Assembly: GCA_009617715.1 (NCBI GenBank)
Contig: VTFK01000067.1
Span: 248,001-312,000 of the forward strand
Length of the DNA stretch: 64,000 bases
Direction: 5' to 3'
Origin: Plectrocnemia conspersa
Lineage: Eukaryota; Arthropoda; Insecta; Trichoptera; Polycentropodidae
Both the position numbers and the translations under genes were made by a program. The notes under the pieces are model-generated. The model worked only from the letters and a program-made list of their open reading frames with translations. It ran no database searches and was not told the origin of the DNA. This document shows positions 27,101 to 39,737 of the stretch, one piece after another. The stretch's first letter is position 1; each line of letters opens with the position of its first letter.

Positions 27101-30100
27101 AATAACAAATATTTATATGTTACAGATTGACGGTAAAGATGAAGTGGAAATAATTACTTTGATCTGTGATTTAATATTTAAAAACATGACAACTTTCTCA
27201 CTACAAGATGAACTAATTATACAAGTGAGTAATAAACAATTTTATGAAGACAGTTAATTTTTATTTACAATATTTTAGGCCTTATACCGATTCACACACT
27301 TTGTATTAGTTAGTGGCTATCATATCATTATTGCTTAGTAGTAGATAGGAACAAATTGTTTGTCTCTATTCACTAAGTTTTAAAAATTGTTTGTACCTAT
27401 TGTATATATAATAGTAGTGTCGTACCGCTACACCTGTCCCTATCAACTGGTTAGATATGAGCAGATCAGTAGATATACAGATCATGCAATACTGTTAGCT
27501 TTACTTTTGATTATGCAACCCTGAACATCAGTCCCGATTGACCGATAGATAGGGACAGGCAATCTGTCTATGTCTTATTTTGTCTTTGTATTATTTTAAA
27601 ATGGCTGCTTTGCCTGTTAAAATGACGCCCTAACAATAAATATATACATTTATATAAAAAAAATGTTTTTACATTTTAAAATCGTTGTTACCATTCGTTA
27701 TTAATATATAGCTAATTTTGATAGAATATTGATTTATACTTTATATTATTATAGGACGTGATGACACTCAATAACGAACTTCATGCAAAGACTCCATTTA
27801 AAGAATACGCTGAGATCAGATTGGCTTTCACTACGGATATTATACTTCAAGAAAGATATAACATAACATCTAAACTGAACATCAAAGGTTCTGAAGGATG
27901 GAAAAATGTAAATATATTTAAAATTACAATATTTGATTATTGATAATTATAATCATACTAAACTTTATTTTATCAATAGAATTCTGCTAATGTTCTTTAC
28001 GAATGTGAAGCAGAAGAAAGCGATGATTCCACATACTTAGGTGTTTTGCAAATGGAAACACAATTTCCAGCACTGCGATTTTTGAACAGTAAATTTGAAG
28101 TTATAACTGAGCAATCTGTAATGAAATTATACACTCATATTATAATGCCGTCTTGTGATATCAAAGCGTCCGGACAAGTTGAGGTTGTTCATAAAAATAT
28201 TTATTAGCACTAATTATATGAAATCACTTGTTATATTATTTTACATTTTAGGTAGACGACACATACATGGATACATCAGGCATATTGAATATGACTTCGC
28301 CGTATCTAAATCCATACTTTGTCAACATACAATTCAAGAAGTTCTTTAGTGATGTTGAGAACACAATCAAAGGCGGCCTTCAAATCCAAAATGGAAATCA
28401 AAACAATTATGTAAGAGTGATCTTATTAGGATTATATTATATCTTACAAACGATACTTATTTTTAATTTAACTTAAAAGATTAGCACGGAGTTGACGTGG
28501 CATCCAAATTCTACAAACAATCTAAAAGCGAAAATGAAGTGCTCTTTCATTCCAATTGTGCCACCATCCGATTTCGTAGTATCCTTTAACAGAGAACCAT
28601 CGTTGATGTTCAAGGTCTTAAAAGTAGATGCAAGAATTGGTTCCAAGGATATGATATATACTCTTTTGGCAGAACAACGCAAAAGTAACACAAACATTGC
28701 TATTACTTCACCTCATAAAGGTTTCAGGTGAGTTTTCATTGCTTTTTATTTTATTTGCATTTGATTCTACTTTATTATTAATTCCAAATGTATTTTATTA
28801 TCATTCAGTGGAGGAAATTAAGATCCGACTCATATATTTATAAATTACATACCTCAATAAATAAACATAAAAATGTATTTTCTTACAGGAGAGTCAATTT
28901 TACTAGTTCTATTAAAGATAATATACTTACTGGTTCATATCAAGGCGATACAGTGAGCTATCGTATAAATGGAAAGATAACCGGAGAAAATCCAATGGAG
29001 ATTGTTGCAATTCTTCAGCCGACTATAAATACAGAAACGTACACAGTAACTATTCGTACGATGGTCGATAAAGAGAACGGATATCAAGTAACTGCTTCAA
29101 TGATAGGCAGAGCTCAATTTACGCTGAGTGCCAAGTTATCCAATAAAGAAAATTATAAAGAGTTCTATGCAGTTGTACGTAATTATTTATCATGATATTT
29201 AATTTTAACTATTAATGTTATTAAAATTAATAAATAATTATTTTTTCAGCTTGATTCCTCAAACGATTATTTTGAAGAACTATTCTTCAAGAGCAGGCTT
29301 GAAATAGACAAAGAGAAAAACGTATTGTTAAATCTTCAAGCTTCAACGCCATTCCAAAATCTGAAAACTCTAGATACAAGCTCAAAAATAATGTATGTTG
29401 TATAATAGTAATGAATAACTTCATTTTATTTACTATATTTTATTAATAATAAAATTTCAGGCTTACTTCTAAGAGTGGTGCATTCGAATGTAAATATAAT
29501 TTGACTAACTTTATCGGCAATGGTGATTTTAAATGGAGTTTATTTACTGATAACCTATATTTGAAGGTAATTTAATTTAACTCATACTGTAATTTTACTT
29601 ACTTTACTGATAATTTATTAATTACAGCTTTTCAATAATTACAACTCTGGTGGAGAATTTAAGCTAACGGATCTGAATGTGTTTTATATATATGTGAATC
29701 CTATCGATGTTGGATTTTATGCCAATTTAGATGATAAATGGAAGTAAGTTCAGGAATGATCCCAATATACATATATATACTAAGATTATGAATTAAAAAT
29801 CAATCCTAATTTTATTTTCAGGATTGGAGGAAATACGTCTGTTTATGTATCAGATTTAAATCAAACTATGGTTCAATTAAACGTTTTATTTCCAAAACCA
29901 AATTTGGACGTACATACTTTCAAGCTGAATTTTGATACTAAAGATGATTTACCAGAAAAATCAATCGATGTTGGTTATACTACTGATGTCAGTAATTTAG
30001 TCTCTCGGATCATTGGAAATGTAAGTAAAGTAAATTATGAATGATATTTTGTGAGGATCGATGAACAATGTGTATTTTTATATTTTAGATTAAAACTTCA

Positions 30101-33100
30101 CCGGACAGTGTCTATTTAACGTTAAAAATGGAGAATGGAACGACCACTAAGTCTGACGTCATTGAAAATTTCTTACATATGCAAAAAATGGAGTTGGAAA
30201 AGAATCAAGTTCATTACTCACTTATGACTCCGTCGTATCAAAATGAAGCTACATTTAAGATGAATGCAATTTATGATTTTCCTACCAACGATTTAATAAC
30301 GTTAAGGTAAATTACTGTATAGTATCTACGAGGACAATTTTTTTTTTTTGATGAAAGACAAAACATTGGTGAATTTAATTGAAATTTTAAAATTTTAACT
30401 TAAAAAACGATCTCCTTTTGAGTAAAAATCTATTGAAGAATTTATTAGGTTTGAAAAAAAAAATATTTGAAAGTAAATAAATTAAGTATACAAGATTAAA
30501 AAGCAGTTCAATTTTTAAATCAAATTTTGTTAGTTACTCAGTAGTACTGCTTAAAAATAGATATCCTTACACATTTCATTAGTACCATACATTTTTTTCT
30601 AATAAAATACTTACATGTGAATTATTTTGAATGTCATCCATACCATAATTTGCTCAGTTTCACTTAAGGACCCCGAAAATATATTCACCACCCACACTTA
30701 CATAATCTCTCAACATCTCAAATACGTAATTTGAATATATTTTAATTTTAGAAGGGTCTGTATGTGCATTGTCATAATGAAGAAACTCGTTTCTTTCCTT
30801 TCTGAATTTATCTTTAACTAATGTCGTACCTAGTATTGCATGCAATTTAACATGTAAATATTAAGAGAGTCATACTTACATTTACGTACATTGATTGAAA
30901 AGATGATTTAATGTAAAGCGGTTTAAATCTTATCTCTTTTTATAACAAACTTGAAAAAATATATTTGTACAAATATTTATTATTCAATGTATGTCAAATT
31001 AGGAAATGTGAAAGAATTTAAATTTTTTTAACAAAGTTCTGAAGAGTAACTATACAAAATGGTAACCCAAAAATTGAAGCTATTGCTTTTATAACTGATT
31101 TGCTTGCTTTAGCCTCCACCTGAGCCTTGACTGAGCAACATCCACTCATCTGCAGCATAGCAGTCTACCAGTACAGTTTTAAATTCAGTGGTGTCTTATC
31201 AGTTATGCACCATTCTATTAACACAGATGGACATCTCCATAATTTTCGACATTTACCGATTACCCTAGACAGTTTTATATGATTGGTTTTGTTATAATTA
31301 ATTTATAATCTAAATTCCAATTCAGCTTACTCGAAAGAATAAAGCGTGTTTATAACCACGATCTCACATGTATATAAAACGTTATGCTATTTTAGTGGTA
31401 CAATGCATTCGCCCGAATCGTTGCAAATATTTGACTTGGACTTAACATACGGAGGATGGGGTCATAGCATCGGACGCGTAAACACTTCGACTCCCTTCAA
31501 CGATCTTAGGTGGTTGGCCGCCAATACTAACATTGCAAACGACGATACAATATCGCACAATTTTGCCGAATTCTTCTGGCCTAACAATACCGCAGTTTTC
31601 AATTTGACTCATATTTACCAAACGAAAAATGATATCAAGATACAATCGGGAATTGTTGTCGCGGAGATTCCGTTGAGCACCCGACACGTCATTACCGGAA
31701 ATTATAGTTATGAAGCTGCTGAGGACTGGAGTAAGGGAAATACGCTGATGTTTTACAATCAGAAGCAATTTGTACAAGGAAAATTCAAAAGTGATTCCAA
31801 ACGAATTGATACCAATATTCTTGACACTGTCGACATTGATATTGATAATCAATTGCTGCCATTGGGTATTCATTACATTCATCAATATGATAAAAGTGGA
31901 ATACGTGTGAGTGTACTATATAATTATGTGCAATAATTATTATTTTTGATAATCAAACATGTTTTTATATTAGGATGTAAAACAAGCGTCAGTATATCAA
32001 TTGAAAAACGACACCACAGTTTTCAATTTAACTGGCAAATTTGATATTGAGACATGGAAAATGGGGAAGCAAATCAAACTTATGGTAATACAAGGAAATA
32101 GAACTATAAGGTAATTTAATAAAATAACTCAAGTATAACTTAATCGCTTATACTTTAAATAAAATACAATTTTAGGTTCCAAAACAATTATGAATCGTTA
32201 GAAAGGGAGTTATATCAAGGATCTAAACTCGAATGGGCGCCTAAAGTATGGCTTAAATATAATATTCAAATACAGAATAAGACAACAGTACGTCTCATAT
32301 TATATTTATACTAAATTTTATTTGAAATAAACATACATTCTTGTATATAGGAAGATGAAGATTCAAGGCAGATGAACTTAAACGTTGAATATCCAAAACG
32401 CATGTTTAATTTCTTGGCCTTGTATCATTCGAATGAGACTCTTTTGGACGGTGAGGCAAAACTAGATTGGAATCTTTCTGGAGACAATAAAACGGTCAAT
32501 CTAAAGGCAGAGTGGGTTAATCCAGAAATCGATTCTATCAATCAACACGACATTAAAGTCTCATTAGCTCATCCTTCATTTAGAAAGGTAATTTATATAA
32601 GCAATGCTTTAATTATTTGAGTTCATACAAATTTTAATTGCAGGATATAACATTCACCGGACAGTATCTCACCGATTCTGTATCTACCTCTAATGTTACA
32701 GCACTTTTAGAATACTCTGAGTTTTTGAATGAAAGGTTGACATTCAATTCCGTTTTAGAGGACAATTCTAAAGGTTCAGCGAGGGAATATAAGTAAGAAT
32801 AAATAATATAAAAGATTGATATATGTATATATATATATGTATTATTTATTTAATTATAATTTATAATATTTTTAGATTGAAGGTTGAATGTCAACATCCA
32901 GCTTCAAGTTTAGATCTGAATCTCATAAGTGACGTTAACTTCAAATATAACTTGTATCAAATAAACAACTATTATTTATATCAAAAGTCAATATTCAATA
33001 AGACGTTAAGACAAGGACAATTAATATTAAATCTGAATGACCATACCGTTTTATTAGAAGTAACTATATTATCTTTTAACATTCTGTGCTATAAATATAT

Positions 33101-36100
33101 ATAATACATATTATAACTTTCGTAGAAAACACATGATTCTGATTGGTATCTAATTAATGGCAAGTGGTTATCGATATATCCGGATTATAAACTATTTTTG
33201 ACTGTTAATAAGACATTAGGAAACGATACTGGTCTTTGTGTTATATCACTGAAAGACAAATCCATATTAGGACATTACAACAGTAGTAACGGTAATATAA
33301 AAATTGGTTTATATTAGACATAAAATGATTTATAATAATAATATATAATTATAGATCTATCTTATCATCTCATCGGACAAATCAACGATGCTAGATCAGC
33401 TGAATTAAATGCTTGGAGAGACTTCGAAAATATTAAAACTATTGACATATCCTCTTACATTAGACTGAACCACTCCAAGCTTTTAATGAGTAAGATAGTT
33501 TGGCGACCTGAAATGTATCAGCAGATCAAAAATTCTGCTTCTTACATATTCAGAGATCTATATGGACAGATTAATGAAATGATGATTATAATTAAAAACA
33601 CGCCAATGGAAGCGCATGAGTCGTTGAAGAACGTTTGGAACGACGCAAAACCGAGAGTTAATGAGTTATTGAATGATTGGAACAATTTACATGAAATCGT
33701 CGAAGATATGCAAGAGTTCCAGTTATTTTTGAATATGTCATATAATGCTAACGAGTTCTATGTTAAAAATATCATTGAATATTGCTATAATATAATTGAT
33801 GAGCTATCACTGAGAGATCACATAGAAAGTCTTCCAGCCATTATAAACGAGGTGTGGCAAATGATGGGTAATACGAGAACGACTTTGAAGGAGAGTATTA
33901 CTTGGCTCATTGAAACATTCAAGTCGTCTTATAATCATTTCATGGAACAGATAAGTCATATTTTGGAAGGGAATCTCATGGATCGAGTGGCTGATTTGAT
34001 CGAAACTGCCATTTTAAAGTATGATTCTTTCGTGAAACATTTACATTTGGAATTTGTGAGTTATGTTGAATTGCTATGGAATAATATGTATAATGGAATG
34101 AGAGTTCTTTGGAAAACTCTGTTGAAGACTATCGAACCGACTTTTATTCATATGGTGCACTATTTCGAGTCGTACGTCTATCAATTCGGAACAGAGGCTT
34201 TAGATTTCTTCTATGCTAGAACTGAAGAATTGACTGAAACACCGTTTTTCAGTATATTATCGCAGTTTGCTCAAAATTTAGACAGGTATCTGAAGCTTTT
34301 AGTTATGTAATGAGGGGTGAATTTTTTTTTATAAAACAATTTATTTTAGATTCTGGAAAGACATTCACAACGAAGATGCCATTACAAATTTACAAAAATA
34401 TTCCAATCTTCTTTACAACTTTGTAAAAACTAAAATTTTCATTCACATACCATTCCAAAAAGAGATGAACGAAATTGTGTCGGAAATAGTGAATGAACTG
34501 AACGAATTGCAAGAACTGCACTTGATCAAAATTATGAAACTCAAAGTATGTATCATTACATTGTAGTTTAAATTTAATTTGTGCGTTATTTAAATTATAA
34601 AAAATTACAGCTATATGAAGCTAAAGCTCAATTAGAATGGTGGTATAACTATTTCAATATAGGGGAGGCTGTAAGAAAAGTGTTTACTATTATGTATAAA
34701 AAGGCGATGGAGTTCCCTAAAACTGCCATACAAATAGAAGAATCGTAAGTATTATTAATTAAATATGAATATTTGCCATTTTTTCTTCGATTATATGTTA
34801 CTTTTATAACAATTTCAGACACCGTGTTCCGAAAACTAACTTCATTTTTGAGCCACGTCAAGGATTGCTTCTTTTAGAACAAAAACTACCAATTCCATGG
34901 CACGCTTTCAATAGAACGCCAGATTTTAGTGAAATACCAGAATATAAAGTATTACACGACTTGGTTGATATGTGGTTCATCTCAAACACTTCACTTCTAT
35001 CGTATTATTATGAGTTCAAGCTTTATACTGATATAAATAATTTAATTCCACCATTTGTCGGTAAGTTTACTTACATATAGATATATAAAAAATCACTTGT
35101 GTTTTGTTCTAAATTCAATTGTATTGTTTAACAATTTACTGTTACCTATAAATTTAAACGACTGATTTTATTGTCAGGGCAAATGGGAATTAAAGCTGTA
35201 TTAAACGAAAAGCAAATCGCCCTAAAATGTGCCATTTAAGGTCTTTGCCTTAAAAACATTTGCTTAGATCTAAATTCATCAGCAGTATCATAGGGCTACC
35301 AACTTTAGAAATATGTAATCCACTTGGATTCAAAGATATAAAAGACTTAACTAGTAAACTTGTTACTTTTTATTTGTCTATTGACTTTTTAAGTGCTGTA
35401 ACAGACATACTCTCTTAAATCAAAATTTATTTGCTTATAATTTACATCAAACATACTCCAAATTAAATTACTTTTTAACTGGTTACTTGTATCATAGATA
35501 ATACATAATTTTACTATTATCCATATTGAATAAGTAACATACAAGGCATATTTAAAGAGTAAAGATACAAATAAACAATATATCTAAGGCTTTGATTTGA
35601 CCTATTGGGTTGTCATTATAGACTTCAGAGCATTTGGTAGATCTAGTGATAAGTGTAATAATAAAATATCATAGAAGCTCTTTATAAGCACACATCGCGT
35701 GCAGAATTTCCGATAAATCTTTCAGTAACAATAATGAACGTAATTCAGATAATGAACGTAAATTCTTGCTTAAAATGCATATTACTATTTTGCTTTTATT
35801 TTACATCATTCCCATAAACAGAAACAAATTTAAAAATAATTTTAACAGCAATTTTACCTTTGGCATAGTAACAAATAACTATATATAACATTTCTTTAAA
35901 AAATAGTAACACAACTCTCACAAATCAACTTATAAAATAGAAATAAGGTCTAGATTAATTTCTAACAATTATTTTAGGACACGCAATGATGACAGGATAT
36001 GGGTCAATCGTTACTTTTGACCATAAAATGTTCACGATTCGAGAGAGTGGCACATATTTACTTGTATCCGACTTTTTGACGAAGAATTTCACGATTTTGG

Positions 36101-39100
36101 TGTCTAGTAATAAACAGAATCAATACGATTTAATTCTGCTTGCTGATAAAGACGTCATTAAGATCAATCTATTTGATCAGGTAGTTTTATTATAGATCTA
36201 GTTACTATATATAAATAAGTTATTTTAATGTTAATTAAAAATTCTAGTCGGTCACTGTTAAAAATGATGATCTACAAATCTTACCGTTAAAAACTGGCGA
36301 TTGGACACTGCAACGAAACGACGAAGAGATTAAGATTGAAAATCCAAAGGGAGTGAAGATTAAATGCGATTACTTGTTCAAAACTTGTATATTCGAATTT
36401 GAAGGTGAGACTCTATGAAGCTATTAATTTATGATAGTTTCATAAACACAATTTTTTAATTCAAGGATCATATTTTTCAATACTGGGAGGTCTTTTCGGG
36501 ACAATGAACAATGAAGGATTTGACGATATGATGACACCCAGCAGAGAACTGACGACTACTTCTAACTTTATAAGAAGTTGGAAGATCTTTGATTCTGGGA
36601 ATATAAAATATGATATATACAGAGGAAATGATACTGTGTGCGAGTCATACTTTCAAAATAATGTCTCGCCTCTTAAAGCATGTTTCTCAATGGTAGTTAT
36701 CTATGTTTAACTTTTTACTTTATTGTATGGAACAGTTAATAATTATTTTTATATTTAACAGTTTGATCCATTGCAATTTTATATTGAATGCATAGATGGT
36801 ATGGATCCTTGCATGTTAGCCAATGTTTATACGGAACTTTGCTTTAATAACCACATTCCTGTTCGGATTCCTGTAAAATGCATGGAGTAAGTATTATATT
36901 TTATTGTTATAAATAACAATTATTAATAATAATATTTTGTTTCATTAAATAGATGTGTCTCTCCTCTTAATACTATGTTAAAAGAAGGTACCGTGCTAGA
37001 GATAGAAAACTTTATGAATTCAACGGATATTGTGTTCATAGTTGAAGCACACGAGTGTAATCAGAATATGAGGAAAGAGAAAAATATGGATTTTCTCATA
37101 AATACATTAGAGAACAAGTTAAATGCCAATGGATTTAATAAGAATAGGTATGACTTATTTTATTTATAATGTGTTTCAGAAAATATAAAGAAGCTATATG
37201 TGTAAAAATAAAATTTGTATTTATTTCCATATATGTAACATACAATGGTTTGTGTTTTAGATATTCCATCATCGCTTATGGAGGTCAAGGAATACATAAA
37301 AATGCTCATTCTATATATGTTAACAATAAATCATTTGTTAGTGCAAGTGAAATTAAAGAATTCTTCGATCATTTAAGAATTGGTAAGTTTATAATGTCAC
37401 TAACTTGGATGTATGAATAATTCAGAGCAGAATCATTCATACATCTTTGAATCTAGAAAGTCTCTTAAGTTTGACCTAGATAATAGTTAGTAGGATCTTA
37501 TACTTTAGACTGCATATAAATCAATCGTATCGAAGATTGGGTGACTGCTTTAAGTGGACCTGGTTGGACAGTCGAAGAAAAGCGGCTGCTTTCCATAGTC
37601 TTCTAATAGTTGTCTCGGTCGATTTAACATAGCTCCGCTTGGTGCTCGACTAAACTCTTGTTTACTTCAAGTTGAAAGCGAAATGGTAGATCTAGATAAG
37701 AAGTAAGTTCCTGACTGAAGTGTTCGAAGTAAGTGATTCAGTATGGCAGTGTTCTAGCTTATATACTCTTGAGAATTGAGGGAAAATCCAATGTCTCTTC
37801 TAATCATCGGTCCTCTGGGTGAAACCAGACTTTTTGTTATGGTTTTATACAGAACTTATAAGACTATAACTGCGTAACTATCCAAATATGCACCGATCCA
37901 CATTTTTGTTCAAGTATAATATAAAAGTGTTTTAAAACTATCAATACCATATAGTTAACATCTGCTACACAATATTGTTTTTTTTTGCGCAAACAAATAA
38001 AAATACTTTTCTTAAAAGTTTCAAGGAACACAAATCAATTAGTTTTATGACGTACTTTTAGCAAGTCTTTTGCGACTTTGTCGCAACGATAATGGGTGAT
38101 TCCCGACAAAATTATTAGTTTGACTCTCTTACAGGTTTATTAACATTTTTATCAAATTCAAGGTACTTAATTGTAAATATTTTAAATGTATAGTCAACAA
38201 CTTTTAATTGCAGATTCTAGCAATAACCCATCCTACGTCGCTGATACTTTTGACGCTTTGAGTAAAGCATCAAACTTAAACTTTAGAGCTGGAGTTTCTA
38301 AAACGTTTATACTTTTCCCTTGCACAAAATGCAACATCACTCACTATAGAGTAAGATATTATTAGTATAATATTATATTATGTGTATAAATCTATAATAT
38401 ATTGCATCAATAATATTAAATTACAGTTGGACTACGCTGTGATTCATCAAGTCTTGACAGATTCATCTGTGTCATTGCACATATTCATCAATGATGAATT
38501 TACTATGGTGAAAAAGAAAAATCTTAGAACTCTCTATGGTACATTTTTTTGATATACTGTAATTTTATTTAAATAATTTATATTTATTATCAATGAAATA
38601 TTTTAGGCATTGATCGTAAATTTGCATACACCCAAAAAGATTTAAAGAAATTAACCGGCGATCCTAAGATTAGAAATTTGGTCAAAATTCCAAAACCTAC
38701 TGTTGGTTTTTGTGCTTCTTTAGCTCTAGAAACAAACGGTAAGAAGTTTATAATATTTACATTATTCTGTTGAACTGAATATATTTATTTTAATTTAGGT
38801 ACACTATTTGCTGTGAGTAAACTAAAGCCAAGCGAAGTAGGAGGCGGAAATAGGGCTGCAACTGTTTTCGCATCTCGTGCTGCTCTATCGTTCAGTGCTT
38901 GTCCGAAATCGAGATGTGAATGTCACGCAGCTCGTTTGCGATGCACCGTTTGTCCTAGATATTTATCTTCAAATGTATGAAATCTTTTTTTAGAATATAA
39001 TATTAAATAATTGTTGAATATTTGATATGAATTTACAATCTTTTTAGGTCATTGATGAAATATCACTTTCAGTTTGGGAGAGCTCAGAAATTGAAGACTT

Positions 39101-39140
39101 CATAGATAATTTTTTGGATATACCGATACCTTTATATTAA
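14984..39140 (+). CDS. Apoltp: apolipoprotein of the lipid transfer particle (apoLTP-like large lipid transfer protein)
   Basis: I assembled 68 exons with GT/AG borders whose frames join without a break from ATG 14984 to TAA 39140: 12,540 nt, 4,179 aa. The product starts with a signal peptide (MRHSALLMCLFYLLRFGDG). It has the lipoprotein N-terminal module (about residues 35-710), beta-rich lipid-binding regions, a helical segment, a vWF-D-like domain (from about 3621), then a vWA-like domain and a Cys-rich tail. In insects apoLTP loads and exchanges lipids between lipophorin and tissues in hemolymph. The order LPD-N to vWF-D also fits apolipophorin (apoLpp), but that is usually near 3,300 aa. 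The length and the vWA-like extension favour apoLTP. The gene appears intact. Exon coordinates are given in the six segment entries that follow; single borders may be off by one alternative site. Confidence 0.85.
18970..19300. repeat. dispersed repeat copy 1 (apoLTP intron 9)
   Basis: This stretch contains blocks such as CAGCTCGGTGCGAGCTTGAC, GCAGTGTTCTGGTTTATA and TTGAGGGAAAGTCCAATG. They recur in order at 37560-37850 and 46090-46322. The three copies share clear blocks but are diverged, and no terminal repeats or coding are evident. Probably an old SINE- or MITE-like family. Confidence 0.7.
21178..26531 (+). other. Apoltp: apoLTP exons 17-33: beta-sheet lipid-binding region, RAKR at its end
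   Basis: Exons: 21178-21362, 21473-21664, 21731-21866, 21936-22115, 22181-22451, 23124-23242, 23311-23484, 23554-23727, 23786-23989, 24050-24235, 24320-24489, 24565-24779, 24850-25012, 25075-25180, 25798-26031, 26091-26202, 26266-26531. They encode residues 822-1850. The start (PTGCGLPMTMNMMGTSIANL, KISGKINPR) matches the DUF1943-type sheet that follows LPD-N in apolipophorins. The rest is amphipathic beta sequence of low complexity in charge pattern, as in lipid-binding middles. A dibasic RAKR (26508-26519, about residues 1843-1846) fits a furin site. Confidence 0.75.
22812..22911. repeat. tandem duplication in apoLTP intron 21
   Basis: The string TTCTAGATATAGCAATAAAA plus TAATGTT occurs twice, at about 22835-22860 and 22885-22911, each preceded by a TTTTATTATC run. 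The unit is about 50 bp. It lies inside a 672-bp intron and has no coding role. Confidence 0.75.
26602..33291 (+). other. Apoltp: apoLTP exons 34-53: amphipathic beta-strand middle
   Basis: Exons: 26602-26799, 26872-27054, 27126-27224, 27755-27907, 27980-28183, 28252-28410, 28480-28727, 28889-29174, 29250-29392, 29461-29566, 29628-29743, 29822-30020, 30089-30306, 31396-31906, 31974-32110, 32176-32287, 32351-32587, 32644-32792, 32876-33059, 33126-33291. They encode about residues 1851-3119. The sequence alternates hydrophobic and polar residues with many Asn-X-Ser/Thr sequons, typical of a secreted lipid-binding sheet. Cys is scarce. Exon 47 (511 nt) is the largest here and has a long antisense open frame with no sign of being real. 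Intron 46 (1.09 kb) is the longest and holds no recognisable element. Confidence 0.75.
27433..27559. repeat. inverted repeat in apoLTP intron 36
   Basis: CCTGTCCCTATC (27433-27444) and its exact complement GATAGGGACAGG (27548-27559) face each other 103 bp apart in a 530-bp intron that is longer than its neighbours. This may be the ends of a small element; no target duplication is obvious. Confidence 0.55.
33355..35060 (+). other. Apoltp: apoLTP exons 54-57: helical segment before vWF-D
   Basis: Exons: 33355-34285 (931 nt, largest of the gene), 34350-34545, 34611-34744, 34819-35060, coding about residues 3120-3620. The sequence changes from beta-rich to strongly helical: many Leu, Ile, Glu, Lys and Trp in heptad-like spacing, for example ELLNDWNNLHEIVEDMQEFQ and WKTLLKTIEPTFIHMVHYFE. 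Long amphipathic helices in this position occur in large lipid transfer proteins and in apoB-like proteins, where they lie on lipid. The last exon (PRQGLLLLEQKLPIPWHAFN) leads into the vWF-D domain after the 917-bp intron 57. Confidence 0.8.
35978..36886 (+). other. Apoltp: apoLTP exons 58-61: von Willebrand factor D-like domain
   Basis: Exons: 35978-36180, 36248-36404, 36466-36692, 36762-36886 (about residues 3621-3857). The start GHAMMTGYGSIVTFDHKMFT fits the vWF-D opening, where a glycine-rich turn precedes a TFD motif. LLGTMNNE-like sequence appears as GGLFGTMNNEGFDD, the conserved GLCG-N-DG position with the Cys replaced. The domain ends in Cys-containing ACFSM, YIECIDGMDPC and KCME. Loss of some usual Cys is also seen in lipoprotein vWF-D domains. 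Confidence 0.85.
36953..39140 (+). other. Apoltp: apoLTP exons 62-68: vWA-like domain and Cys-rich C-terminus
   Basis: Exons: 36953-37147, 37261-37382, 38214-38350, 38427-38538, 38607-38738, 38799-38974, 39048-39140 (about residues 3858-4179). The segment NSTDIVFIVEAHECNQN followed by a helix and IIAYGGQG resembles the first strand and later strand of a von Willebrand A fold, although the DxSxS metal site is not intact (it reads EAHEC). The tail has CPKSRCECHAARLRCTVCPRY, a dense Cys cluster. I assign the vWA resemblance from the strand pattern only. Intron 63 (831 bp) contains one copy of the three-copy repeat. Confidence 0.6.
37560..37850. repeat. dispersed repeat copy 2 (apoLTP intron 63)
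   Basis: This is the same repeat family as at 18970-19300 and 46090-46322. Shared landmarks are GCTTGGTGCTCGACTAAAC, AGTGATTCAGTATGGCAGTG and GAGAATTGAGGGAAAATCCA. It is closer in order and spacing to the copy at 46 kb. Confidence 0.7.
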
Positions 39141-39220
39141 ATAATTTAACTTCTTTTAAAATTGTTTAATTTATTTATAATTATTTATGGTAGAAAAATA
39201 ATTAATAAATTGCAATATGT

Positions 39221-39226
39221 AATAAA
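39221..39226 (+). terminator. candidate polyadenylation signal of apoLTP
   Basis: AATAAA lies 81 bp past the apoLTP stop codon in an AT-rich 3' region. It is a plausible signal, but AATAAA-like strings are frequent in this base composition. Confidence 0.45.
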
Positions 39227-39737
39227 AGTAATGTAAATTTGTATATAATTAAATAGATTTGTACTTAAGTGAATTTAGATTTAGTGATTATATTATATAA
39301 TATCATGAAATTATAATATTTTATTTAAATTAATGTTCTAATGGATTTCAATAACAAGTAAGTTAATGATATATTATGTATGTGAAATATTAGAAAAAAA
39401 TACATATACATAAAAATTTTACTTTTTATTAATTTCAGCTACTTCAACGCATTTATGCTTTTCATCATATTTTTTTAGTTAAATAGAAAAACTGTCTTTT
39501 TATTTTATCTAGAACAACTTTTATGAATTTATGAAAAGTTTAAGACTATAAATATACAATTTGAGTTATATTAAGTTCATAGGCTCGCAATAAAGCAGAG
39601 CATCTAGAACATAGCACCATTTTGTAGAATCTAGAAGAAGTATATAACATATTTCCTTAGTCTATTAGCTATAATCCAATTTTTATGCCTTACTAAGATT
39701 TCATTGATTCACGTACGGATGTTCATAAAATAAAATA

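Noticed and set aside
31442..31885. 147-aa minus-strand open frame
   Set aside because: It is antisense to apoLTP exon 47, whose own frame is supported by splicing and continuity on both sides.
14984..39140. Apolipophorin (apoLpp) or vitellogenin as the identity of the large gene
   Set aside because: Domain order fits apoLpp too, but 4,179 aa, no RXXR near residue 720 and the vWA-like tail fit apoLTP better. No Ser-rich vitellogenin tract is present.
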